The notes under the pieces were generated by a model. That model was not told the origin of the DNA and did not search any database. It worked only from the letters and a program-made list of their open reading frames with translations. Of a stretch of DNA of 64,000 bases, positions 46,185-56,233 are shown piece by piece. The position numbers and the translations under genes are program-made. Numbering within the stretch: position 1 is the stretch's first letter; the number at the start of each line of letters is the position of its first letter. Origin of the DNA: Auricularia sp. M13 (lineage: Eukaryota > Basidiomycota > Agaricomycetes > Auriculariales > Auriculariaceae); the NCBI GenBank assembly GCA_037042915.1, contig CM073193.1, positions 4,588,001 through 4,652,000 of the forward strand. The letters run 5' to 3'.

Positions 46185-47591
46185 TCAGCTCAACACGGCG
46201 CGCGCCTCGTCCCACAGATCGCGCTGCGCAAAGCCGGCGGCGACGGCGGCGAAGACGAGCCACCACGCCGTCTCCTCCTCCCCCGCCCCCTGCCGATTCC
46301 GCTCCTCGTCCGCTCGCTGCTGCGCCATCTCGACGCTATCCGCCTCGTCCGCGCACTCCCTGAGCCGCCGTATGCGCGCGAGCACGGCCTTGGCCGTCTG
46401 GCGCAGCACGCTCATCTCGTCCGCGACGAGCTCGGCCGGCGGCGCGGCGTGCGCGAGCAGCGCGAAGAGCCAGCGCGCGTGCAGCGGTGACAGCGAGGGG
46501 GAGGGGGAGGGGGAGAGGGTGAGCCAGTGCCGGAAGTGTTTGAGCAGCTGGAGGGTCGTGCGCTGTTGGAGTGGGATGTGAACTGCTTGTGGAAGGGCCA
46601 AGGGGACGGGGAGAGGGAGAAGACCTACGTGGTTGATGCACTCGAGCAGCGCGCGCGACGGCTCGCGCGGGCGTATTGGCGAGGAGGGCGAGCGCGGGAC
46701 CTCGCCAGCCTCAGGTTCAGGCTCGGGCTCGGGTTCGGGCTCGTCATCGTCGTCTTGCGCCCAATCCAGCGGTCCCGCATCGTCGAGCAACTCGCCGTCC
46801 TCGACCTGCTGCCATTCTTCTTCGTCGGGTTGCGTTCGCGCAGCCGGCACGAAATCCTCCTGCGCTCTGGCAGCCGGCACGAAATCCTGCGCCGGCGCTC
46901 GTGCAGTGGGCACGAAATCCGCTCTGGCAGTCGCGCCGCCCCAGCCCTGTTGCACCTCGTCGTACATGAGCGCGTCCGCATCGAGCACCACGACCCCCCT
47001 CTGCGCTGGCTTCGCTTTCGGTTTCGGTTTCGGCTTGGAGGACGGCGGGAGGCCGTTGATGAACGCCCACCAGCCGTCGCGGTCCGTCCAGCCCGGCACG
47101 GCGACGCGCGCGGGCGGGCGGCCGACGTGGATGGGCGTGTGGCGCAGGTTCTGGAAGGTAACGCGTTAGATTATGGATGAGAGGAAGTGGGAAGTGAGTG
47201 GGAGAGGGACGCACGGCGCGGAAGGCGCGGAACCGGCGCTCGAACGTCGCGCGCCACTCGTCCGACGGCAGCGCCGCGTCGTCGTCGCCATCACCGTTGA
47301 CGCGGAGAATTGTCGGTGCAGCGCTGGCGGCGAGGAAGGGGTTGGGCACGCGCGTGATGTGCGGGCGCGCCTGCGCGTCGCGTCTGAACACAGGGTCAAT
47401 GAGTCTGTGAGGAAGCGGGAGTGTTGAGCGCCGGCGCACCGTACGAGCGCGAGGTAGACCGCGCCGTCCATCTCCCCCGCCGCGGTGGCCGGGTCAAAGT
47501 CCGGCGGGAGGCGCGCAACGGGCAGCACCTGGCCCATATTGCCTCCAAACTCCTCATTGTCGTCGTTGTCGCGTTTGCGCTTCAGGCTCAT
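46185..47591 (-). CDS. Gemin2/SIP1 (SMN complex) homologue
   Basis: Exons (minus) 47591-47440, 47383-47215, 47150-46185; 428 aa. VLPVARLPPDFD, then YLALVRRDAQARPHITRVPN across the first junction, and DEWRATFERRFRAFR match the N-terminal part of fungal Gemin2. WTDRDGWWAFINGLPP continues it. A central acidic, low-complexity insertion includes three FVPxAR repeats and a Pro/Glu run. The C-terminal helical region (LLKHFRHWL to AWWLVFAAVAAGFAQRDLWD) is the SIP1 core. Gemin2 binds SMN and clasps Sm proteins during snRNP assembly. The DNA repeats encoding FVPxAR lie near 46,846-46,925. The insertion is longer than in animal proteins. Confidence 0.8.
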
Positions 47592-48001
47592 CGCGTACGC
47601 GCTCGGAGGAACGGCAAGTTGCTGAGTTTGATCCGGTGATCATGACATTCTTTCTGGGTCGACTGAGAAAGGTCCGCGCACCAGTGATGAGCAGTGGAAG
47701 CGCCGCGGACTCAGGAGACTTTGACCAGCCACATGTACAGCGATTTGCGAAAGTCAAAGAATCATCTAATCAAATCATTGAGAGTCTCGTACAGTACAGT
47801 ACAGTACATGTACGCGTACATTTCTACTTTTTACATCATTTAGCTAGTATTCCAAGAAAGTGTCGTACACTCCTAATAAGCCCGAGCAAGCGTACATGAA
47901 GATCGTACAACATCGCACGTCGTCCCTCCTTCAGACTTTATTTTTCCGCGTCGTCTCCCCATCCAATCCCCTTACCACCACCCAGAAAATTCATCTCAAA
48001 C
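47592..48001. other. Intergenic region
   Basis: 410 bp between two minus-strand genes: the promoter of the Gemin2 gene and the 3' UTR of the His-rich gene, with a GTACA tandem repeat. Confidence 0.5.
47789..47808. repeat. (GTACA)4 tandem repeat
   Basis: Four GTACA units, followed directly by TGTACGCGTACA. Because GTAC is self-complementary, the tract can fold on itself. Confidence 0.75.
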
Positions 48002-49150
48002 TCAGATCGTAAACGGCGTCCGATGCCCATGCTTCCTCGCCCACATCTCCGCCTTGAACAGCGCCCACCGTCTCCGTCTCTCCTTCCTTCTCTCGCGGCG
48101 CGCATACTCCCTTTCCACCCTCCCTTGGTGCTTCAGCGCCGGATTACCCGTCAAATACCCCTTTATCAGACACCATAAACCGTAGTACGGCGGCACGCAG
48201 CGGTGCTCCGGGTGGCCCCAGCGCCGGCGGTACGTCCGCGCGCGCTGGAAGTCGGGGTGGATCGTGCGGTAGCGCGCGAGGCGCGTGTCGTAATATTCTG
48301 CGCCCCTTGGTTGGGAGTGCGAGTGGGAGCGCGAGCGGTGGAGGCGGTGAGGGTGAGAGTGGGAGCGCGAGAGACGCCGCCCGCCGCGGCGCACTTCGAT
48401 ACGCGCGCCCGGGACGTCGTAGATGGCTGTGTGGCCGTCGTCGTACGTCGGCGCGGCGCGGTGGGCGTGCGTGCGTTCGCGTGAGTGGTCGTGGCCGTGT
48501 GAATGGCCGTGTTGACTTCCATGCCCATGATGGCTGCCGTGTGACTGGCCGTGGTCGTGATGACTGCCGTGCTCGTGCTCGTAAGGGGCGTGATGACGAT
48601 GCTGCGCGCCGAACGGCCACCAGCGCCTCCTCTGCGTCGGATAGGCGTTGTACGGGTCATATGCAGCGGGCGCGCTAGCGTATTGCTGGTGGCCCGGCGG
48701 AACAGCGTACGTCGCCGGGACAGTCGTAGCAGCGTACGTCCCCGGGACAGTCGTCGCGGCATACGTCCCCGGCGCAGCATACGTCCCCGGCGGCATCGCG
48801 CGCCTTTGCCCGAACGGCCACCAGCCACGCCGTCCGGCGGGATAATGCTCCTCCCGAAAGCGCGCAGCGTCCATCTCGCTCTGGCCACGATACTTCAAGC
48901 GCTTATCGAATGTCAAGGTGCCCGCGAGCCGGTTCGTCCAGCCGTGCAGCTTCGAGGGCGGGCCGTGGTGCGTCGGCTAGCGTGGGGACGAGGTGCAGGG
49001 TAGGTTGTGGGGAAAAGGGGAAAGACGCGCGCAGATGCAGTTCAGACTCAGCAACAGCTCGACGTCGGCGATGATGCCACAGCCCACGGGACGACGTACT
49101 GTTGTCCACTCAACTTGCACCGGAGGCGGAGGCGGAGGCGGGGGTGACAT
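48002..49150 (-). CDS. Histidine-rich orphan protein with duplicated WWPFG motif
   Basis: Exons (minus) 49150-49100 and 48976-48002; 341 aa. Exon 1 encodes MSPPPPPPPPVQVEWTT; without it the long frame has no ATG. Two RRxWWPFG motifs flank a repeat region built on GTYAATTVP. A His/Gly/Ser-rich tract of about 35 residues (HGSHHGHGSQHGHSHGHDH type) follows, then an Arg/Ser/His tract, and a C-terminal domain with CVPPYYGLWCLIKGYLTGNP and a basic helix (REYARRERRKERRRRW). No signal peptide. The HxH repeats could bind Zn, Ni or Cu, but this is inference. I do not recognise a family beyond fungal orphans. Confidence 0.75.
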
Positions 49151-49447
49151 CGAGTTGAGCGCTCTGTATGCTGGAAGGAAGCACCGAAGAGGAGAGGAAG
49201 TTCAAGTTGGTTGGCCGCGAGCGGGACTTGGTTGGATCGGCCCGGCGCCAGCCGAAATGATATCATTTGCAGCACCACAGCCGCCGCGATCGGATGGGCG
49301 CTTGACTGGAAGATTGTTTGTACATGTGGGGAAATCCTCGAAAGGGGCGTGTACTTAGGAAGGCTCGGAACATGTGCATAGGTTGCGGTAGGTGTGCGCG
49401 TGAAAGCAAGAAAGCGACATGGAATGCAATCCAAAAGCCTACGAATC

Positions 49448-50418
49448 CTACTGCTGCCCCTCTGCGTGCTTTTTCTTCTTTTTCCGCCGGCGTTTCTTCT
49501 TGGGCGACTCCTGCTCACCGTCTACAGCAGGAGGACCGTCCAGATTCAGGACGTTTGGGCGCTTGGATGTGGTGGGTGATGTGGGAGAGGCAGGTTCGGA
49601 GGAGGTGCTGGGTGATGCGGGTGGAGGAACGGAGGTCGATGGTGTCGGTGCAGAGTCTGCAGCGTTCACCGGTTGGGTTTGGGATTCGTTCCTATTGTCG
49701 TTGGAAGCGCTATCGAGGACCATGACCGTCAGCGCATTCTTCTTTTTCTTTTTCTTTTTCTTCTTGGCCGGCAAGGGCGCCGGCGAGTCGTCCCTCCGCG
49801 CTGCATCACCATCTCCATTGGGCAGCGCATCCTCGTTCATATCCTGCGTGTCGTCAGCCTCTACGAGTGTCGGCGTCGCCTGGCGCTTCTGCTTCTTGTG
49901 CTTGTGTTTGCCCTCGAGCGGCAGCGGCGCGAGCTTCGCCTTAGCCGAGATGGTGCGCGCGCGGCTCTCGCCTTCGTCGTCGTCGTCGTCCTCCCCATCT
50001 TTAACAGGCAGCTCGGCCTCCTCACGCGAGCGCTTCTTGCCCTTCACGCCGAGCTTATACGCCAACTTGGCCTCCTCGCGCGCGAGCGCCGCGTCCGCCT
50101 TGGGCACCGTCGCGCCGAGGCCCAGCCTACACAGAGTCAGCATGAGCAGCACAAGCGAGAGGCCTAGGCAAGACACACGCACCGCGGCGGGCGTCGCAGA
50201 TGCTCCTCGAGCTCGCGCTGGCTCGTGCTGGGCGCGGCGGGCGGCGCGGACCCGGTGCCGAGCCATGTGCCGACGAGGCCGTACGCGGCGGAGAGCGCGA
50301 CGTCGATGCGCGCCTGGAGCGCGTCGGCCGAGATCTCGCTCTCGTCCACCAGCGTCGGTGCCATCCAACAGGCAAGAGTGAAAACGGCTAATACCGGCGA
50401 GCTCTCCCCATCAGCCAT
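49448..50418 (-). CDS. Lysine-rich orphan protein, probably nucleolar
   Basis: Exons (minus) 50418-50183 and 50126-49448; 304 aa. The N-terminal third is ordinary globular sequence (ISADALQARIDVALSAAYGL, TSQRELEEHL), followed by LGLGATVPKADAALAREEAK. The rest is charged: an acidic DGEDDDDDEGE run, KHKHKKQKR, a run of about ten Lys, and a terminal SPKKKRRRKKKKK. Such Lys runs are usual in nucleolar proteins. Its ATG at 50418 is only 8 bp from the divergent HNH gene start; a second in-frame ATG 18 codons on (MAPTLVDESE) may be the real start and would widen the gap to about 60 bp. Function unknown. Confidence 0.75.
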
Positions 50419-50426
50419 ACAGTACC

Positions 50427-51772
50427 ATGAACCCAGCACCCGCTGTTCATCCTTACGGGTCTTCTGCAGTCAGCAATGTGACCGAGGAAATTGTGAAGCT
50501 GAGGGACAGGTACTGCCTATTCTGTTGCGTATCTGCGGGCGATGATGTTGCACACATCGTCGCGGCCGACTTCGAGGTATGTCACGGTCTCGCGGCTCGC
50601 TGCCTCCGCTACACTCCATGCCGGCAAGGTTTGACTTCTATAATATATCAGATTGCATGGCTCAGAAAGTGCGGGCTCGTGCCCGGGGACTGGAAGAAGG
50701 ACAGCTACGATAACCTAATGTATTGTATGTTCAGTGTTCACCTGGCACCATCACTTGCGCAAAGCCGTTGCTCACTGCTAGCTGAACAGTGTGCGGCACG
50801 CATCACAAGAGATTCGACTCCATGCGTCTATGTTTCCCTCCCAGTCTCGAGGACCTCGTGGCCATGATCAAACACGAAGAACATGATATGTTTTATCGGC
50901 GGCTGATGTTGGCCACGACCAGACGCGACCCCGGCCGTACTCTATTACCACCTCAGGTTCGGCTGGCCAACCATCATGATGCGCTCGAGAGATTGCCGAC
51001 CTTGACGCAGGCATTTTCGGGGAAATTCGAGTACATCTACCTCCATCAGCCCGGTAATCGGCTGCTGCAGTGTGGAGATGGGTACACATTGCTCTTCCAG
51101 AGTGAGAGTGACGAGGGCGCATTCCTCCATTATGAGCTGCACGGTTTGGCCACTATCAAGAGGGACCCCGAATGGTGCTCTGCGGTCGAAATCGTGCCCT
51201 TTATCAACAACAGCATGCGCATGCTGCTGCATCTCAACTGCGGTCGTCCGATCGCGGTTGTGCGAGACAATGGCGAGAAGGAGCGCTTTGGTCGGCTGAA
51301 AGTCAGCCCGTACGCGCTGATGGTGCATGCGCTCAGGGCGTTGAATGCGGCGTACCGGCCGTTCAAGATATCGACTTCCGATTCCGACAGCAATGCAGCT
51401 TATCCGTTCACTATCGTCCCCGTCATTGAACGGCATCTATTGCATCTTCGCAACCTCTATAATAGGTCCCCGGAATGCAATCGCGGCGAGGACTTGAGAC
51501 TTCGCGTGCACCGGTTCCCCGAGCTTCGCCGCCTTCCCAGTGGTTTGCCGCACCACGGTTGGCATCGTGTTGCATCTCGCGAGGCTCCTGATGATTGTGG
51601 GCACTACAAATTGGCCGTGTGGGCTATTGAGGACAACTATTTGGTCCTCAAGAGCCCGGAGGCATCCGTCTTTTGGAGCAGTGAAGCTTATAATCTCGTC
51701 GCAGACGTCCAGGGAGGTATTATGCGTCTTTTAGATGCTCATGGCACCGTCGTATTTAACGATGAACCTTAA
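50427..51772 (+). CDS. HNH_2-domain protein (paralogue 1)
   Basis: Exons 50427-50576, 50652-50724, 50790-51772; 401 aa. The HNH_2-type core spans about 28-86: YCLFCCVSAGDDVAHIV gives the Cys pair and His43, then a 25-residue helical spacer, then DNLMYLCGTHHKRFDS with Asn71, Cys76, His79 and His80. In fungi such proteins are often called HNH nucleases, but activity is rarely shown. The 310-residue C-terminal part has no family I recognise; it contains FEYIYLHQPGNRLLQ and KLAVWAIEDNYLVLKSPEA. Both introns fall inside the HNH core. A related gene follows 220 bp downstream in the same direction. Confidence 0.75.
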
Positions 51773-51994
51773 TAGTTCGTGCTACTGAACCTCCTCTTGC
51801 ATACTTTATTTTCGTTTTTAATTAAGAAGTCTCTTATTCAAGCGTGCTCCCTAGTCCACCGAGCTCGGCCTTGAGAAAAATTCTGACGCGACAGTCTCTT
51901 GTGCGCGGAGTTCCGCGGACTGACCGGTCCGTATCCGGCCTGTTTGTGGCTGTCATATTTCGAAGGCCGCTTGGCCAGTCTTTTCCCAGAGACC

Positions 51995-52987
51995 ATGACT
52001 GACGCCTCGGATTCGCTTTCGAAATGTCAATCGGCGACGTACGATGACCCGGATGAGCGCCCCGTGCGCCCACCAAGCGCGTTGAGCGCCAGATCCAGCA
52101 TCGATTCCGACCTTGGACATCTGACGGACGAGTACGACTGGGGCGACGAGCTGGGGCCGCCTCCTGAGTGGGTCTCGAAGCGCGTGGCGCGCAACGTGAT
52201 GCGGCGCGATGGGTTCAGCTGCCTCGTGTGTGGCTCTGCGCTCCGTGAGCAGCTCACCGTTGTCCGCGTCATTTTTCAACATGACGATTGCGGGAGTTCC
52301 GCCGGAGAGGTATGTGAAACGGTGTCAGCCGTTGATTTGTTCTGCCTCACACTCAGGCTGACGCGATTGTGTCTGCAGCTATCGTGGCTTAAAGTTTGTT
52401 CCCTGTCTAAAGTCGCGGACGAGGGCCGCAATTCCTTGAATAACATGATGACCTGTAAGTCTCCCGTGCAATTTTTCTGACGCAAAAATCATAGGCTTAA
52501 ACTCTCAGTGTGCCATGCACATGCCATCGCGTATGATAGAGACATTTGGCGATTCTCGCCCTCGGAACAGTGGCGGCAAGACCACATTCGCAGGCGCACG
52601 CTGGGCTCCGAGTCTGATATTGTATCCCCCGTGCGTAAATCAATGCGAAGATCGTCTCGCCTCAAATCTCACACACTACTGTCTCAGAAAACCGAGGACG
52701 CCTGCGACCTCATCGTATTCCGTCCGGACGAGATGCCGCCCTACAACCTCGACAACTCGCATAGGGCGTATCGTCCAGCCGATGCATACCCCCAATCCGA
52801 GCGCGTCCTGCGCCCCGAGTCGCACACAGTCCGCATCGATCCAGGATTCGCCTTTGTTGCATTAATGCAGCTCGTCGGTTCTGCTTATTGGCCGCCGCCT
52901 GATGGCGCACTGTTCGAGCTCGAACTCGCCTGCATTGCGTTCCGAGACGCCATGAATGAATTCCCTAGCCAGCCGACGCCCAAATGA
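51995..52987 (+). CDS. HNH_2-like protein (paralogue 2), degenerate core
   Basis: Exons 51995-52309, 52379-52454, 52509-52987; 289 aa. The two intron positions match those of the upstream HNH gene, so the two are probably tandem duplicates. The core has the Cys pair FSCLVCG (C76, C79) and NNMMTLCHAHAIAYD (N127, C132, H135). The segment that should carry the first His (AHIV in paralogue 1) reads VVRVIF, with Arg91 in its place, and the second His of the HH pair is Ala. Metal coordination is therefore likely lost. The N-terminal 60 residues are acidic and disordered, and the C-terminal region differs from paralogue 1. Function unknown. Confidence 0.7.
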
Positions 52988-53253
52988 GCAGACTTCCGAA
53001 TCAATATCCATAGAGCACAGAGCTGTTATCGATTGCGAGACGTCCGACTCTGCTTGCAAACTTTAGGTTGAACGCAGCGTGCATGGGCGAGTTTGAGACT
53101 TGTAGTCGCACGGCCAGAGTCAGATTGCGCAAATCAAACATGCAGACAACATTAGTTGTTCGTTCAACTTGCTGACAACTACAAATACAGGTGTAATCAG
53201 TATAGCTTATGCAGGCGAGGCGCGGAAGTCAACAAATAAATCCCCAGTCACTT

Positions 53254-54134
53254 TCACAGCTCGCGCCGCCGCTTGCGCTCCTGCGACTCCGCCGCGGCAT
53301 AGCTATGCAGCGTGACCACGGAGCACCCAGGCGGGACGACGCTTCTACAAACCCACAATAACATCAGCAGTTCGTCGCAGAGAAGCAGGTCGTGTAGATT
53401 GAACGTACGGATCCAGGCTGGTGTAAAGCCCGTTGCGGCCGCCCTTGTCGAGGCACTGGAAGAACACGCCCTGGTTGCTCTGCTTGCCGTCGGCGCCGAG
53501 CGCGCGCACGGCATTCGCGGGCAGTTCGTATGTGAGCAGCGTGCCCAGCCAGCTCCACACGCCGTTCTTGATCCCTGCGGGCTTGCGCGCGAACGCTATT
53601 TGCAGCGGGATTTGCAGTGGCGTGAGCGGAATGGGCTCGCCATCGCCGTCGTATCGTGTGAAGCTGTGTGCAACGAGTATTAAGCAAGCGGTAGGAAAAG
53701 GAGATGGGGGCGAAGGTCCAAAACGTACGCAGGGTGCCCGGAGACATCGGTCGAGTTGAGCACGTTGACGTGCAGTAGCGTCGTGGCGTTAACGAAGAGC
53801 ATCAGCTGGCCCGTGCCCGGCGTGATGTAGAACAGCGGCGGCGCCCCCGGCGCCTCGCTCGGCGTCACCTCGGCCAGGCCCTCCACACCTTCCCATGCGA
53901 AAGTTCAGTCAACCAAATGCGCGCAACAGCAGGTAGACCCAGGCTGAGGGCGGCAGACGTACCGGCAGGCGCGCTGCTCCGCAGGATGAAGTTGCCCATG
54001 CCCGTGCCCGACGTCTGCACATGGATGACATCCTGCCCGGGCACGAACACGGCGGTCTCGCGGAAGCCCAGGTCCATCCCGGGGAACGCGGCGACAATGG
54101 AAGCGATGAGCGTGAGAGGAAGGAGGCTCAGCAT
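53254..54134 (-). CDS. Secreted orphan protein
   Basis: Exons (minus) 54134-53963, 53888-53729, 53663-53409, 53344-53254; 225 aa. Residues 1-16 form a signal peptide (LLPLTLIASIVAAFP). The mature part looks like a beta-rich secreted domain: FRETAVFVPGQDVIHVQTSG, GQLMLFVNATTLLHVNVLN with two N-glycosylation sequons (NAT, NST), then GVFFQCLDKGGRNGLYTSLD and GCSVVTLHSYAAAESQ with two Cys. It ends in a basic RKRRREL tail. I recognise no family. Expression at the surface or in the medium is inferred from the signal. It converges on paralogue 2 of the HNH pair, 266 bp away. Confidence 0.7.
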
Positions 54135-54656
54135 CGTGAGTAAGTGGAAGGGCTGGAGCGGCGGGTGCTGGACGTCCAGGCCTCACGCAGCGCCCCTCAT
54201 ATATCGTCGCGCGGGTATACGTGGAATCAGAATTTCTTCTGGCAGCTCACAACTTCGTCGGAGGGTAGGAGGTCGCATGACGGGGTGCACGGCCTGCGAG
54301 GATTCTCCAGCCACACTGACGAGGAGGCCACACGGAAACAACCTCGGCGAATTCCCCCGGCGATTCTGCCGACACACGCAAGCACAGAGTCAAAATCTAA
54401 GGAAAGCCCAGGGTGCAGTTGTCAATGCTTAAATGGAGCTTAAAGCAGCCTCTACCCGTTCAAAATGGCCAATCAAACGCGCCTTGGGTTGCCGATAAGG
54501 CCTGGGAACGAAGACGGCGCCTGGGAATGCACACGGCGCGAGATGCATAGCCAGCAGACGGTCGTCGAGGTCGTCGTCGCCAGCTGCTTCGCCCCACAGT
54601 GCCACGGCGTCATGGTCGACAAGCCTCCGAGAGTCAATCGGATGATGATGTATACT
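54135..54656. other. Intergenic region
   Basis: 522 bp upstream of the secreted orphan (minus) and downstream of the uL22m gene. A CATATATCG near 54,198 may be the core promoter of the orphan. Nothing else seen. Confidence 0.5.
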
Positions 54657-55412
54657 TTACCACGTCCACATGGGCCGTACATTCCGCAACGGGACATCCT
54701 CTCGTGTGTATCCCGGACCCTTGACGCGCTTCAGGGCCTTCTCCATGCGCTCTTTTTCGAGCTGCTCCGGCGTCTTGCCCTCGCGTAGGCGGACGTAAAT
54801 GCGCGATTGCTTGTGTTCACGCATGCCGGCGCGCCCGCGACCCTTGATGTCTCTTCTCTTCTCAACAAATGCTTTGCCCACCCAGGCCTCAGCTGTAAAA
54901 AAGAGTCATCAGAAGGAATTTGAGGATACTTATACGAAGTGAACGTACCCACGACCATCCGCTCCCTTCTCATTCCCTTGAGCCGCTGCGCGTCGTCTCG
55001 CGCCTCCATTAGCAGGTCCCTAACCTTCTTGCCCGCGCGTTTTTCGCTGAAGCCCATCTGCAGGATGGCATAGTCGATGGGCTTGCCGCCGCCGATCTGG
55101 TTGGCCAGCTTGTTCAGCTTGCGCGGCGAGATCTTGAAGTGGTGGCTCCGGGCCTCGTGCGTTTCCCAATCCATCTTTCCCCAGCGCGTGTGAGGCGTCG
55201 GCTGCTGCGCGCCGCGCTCCTTGGCGCGCTCGAAAATGGATCGCGGCCTCTCGTCCGAGGCGGCCAGCGCGGTGCTGTCCTTTGCAGGCGGCGGGGGCGG
55301 CGGCGGCGTCGATGAGGGCGGCGGGGCGGGACGGGGCTCCTCAACAAGGGGGTTGCCTTCTTGCGACGCGCCTGTACGGAAGCGCCCTAGGCGGTTCGTC
55401 AGGCTCGTCCAG
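54657..55412 (-). CDS. Mitochondrial ribosomal protein uL22m (5' exon unresolved)
   Basis: Supported exons (minus): 55412-54949 and 54892-54657. The uL22 core is clear: [59 protein letters not shown] and [10 protein letters not shown]. Before it lies a Pro-rich stretch and [20 protein letters not shown], which looks like the end of a mitochondrial presequence. No in-frame ATG is present in the 464-nt exon before the core, so one or more upstream exons are missing. A possible start is ATG at about 55,571 (MLPHSARLHAAFAGH) joined through an exon near 55,492-55,454, but that requires a 39-nt intron with a weak donor. uL22m lines the exit tunnel of the mitochondrial large subunit. Confidence 0.85.
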
Positions 55413-56233
55413 CTGCCTGAAATTTAGGTCGCGCAGAAATTTCAAGACGCGACGCACCTGAACGCAGTCCGGGCGAGCGCTGGCCGCAGCGGTAATGCTA
55501 CATGTCGCGCAGCAGCTACTATAATCACGGTTTAACGGTGTCCAGCAAAGGCGGCATGAAGACGCGCACTATGAGGCAACATGGAAATGTGAACGGGAAA
55601 GAGTGTTCAAAGTCCGCTCGGACTAGCCTCTCTTTTCTCCGCTGCCAGCAGACTCGCGCTCTTCTACGCGTCGTCTGAAGCCCTGACCTCTCTAACCATA
55701 TCGTGCAGCCTAATACCAACCATTCAACGCAATAAAACGAGAAAACCAGCAAAATCTGTCTCTTGCTTGCGGTCGGACTTCTCACGCTTCATCTATGCGC
55801 TCGAACGCGCTCCCTTTGGACGCTACCCGATCCACTTGGCATGTCCCGTACTATCTGGTATTCATTTGAACTGAACACGACCTTGCCGTCTTCTTCCATG
55901 GGCCTTTCCTGTCGACCACAAGCCCGCAGACGTTCCTACGACAATTCTGGCCGCAGACATTGGCCACGAATCCAACATGTGCAAATCGCAGGGTCATGAA
56001 AAGCCTGACGGATGTTACTTGACACTGCAAACTGCAGCCTGGTTGCTTCTATACACCGAGTCTGTTGTAACATGTTCCCGATCCGTCGTCTGGGACCTTC
56101 TCCCTCAGCCCCCGCGCGCCGACGATGATGGTAACCGGAGATCATGTCGCGCTCAGGCCTAAGTTGGAACATGCAATCATCAGTCCCACGCTTGCTGGTC
56201 GGTGTTCATTCCCCTGAGCGTTGACGATCAACC
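55413..56233. other. Divergent intergenic region
   Basis: About 820 bp between the uL22m coding region and the EF-hand/ZZ gene. The left end must contain the missing first exon(s) of uL22m; the rest is the shared promoter region. No TATA box recognised. Confidence 0.5.

Noticed and set aside
49419-50381. Plus-strand open frame of 320 codons
   Set aside because: Antisense to the Lys-rich protein; the Phe and Ser runs are complements of its Lys and Asp/Glu runs.
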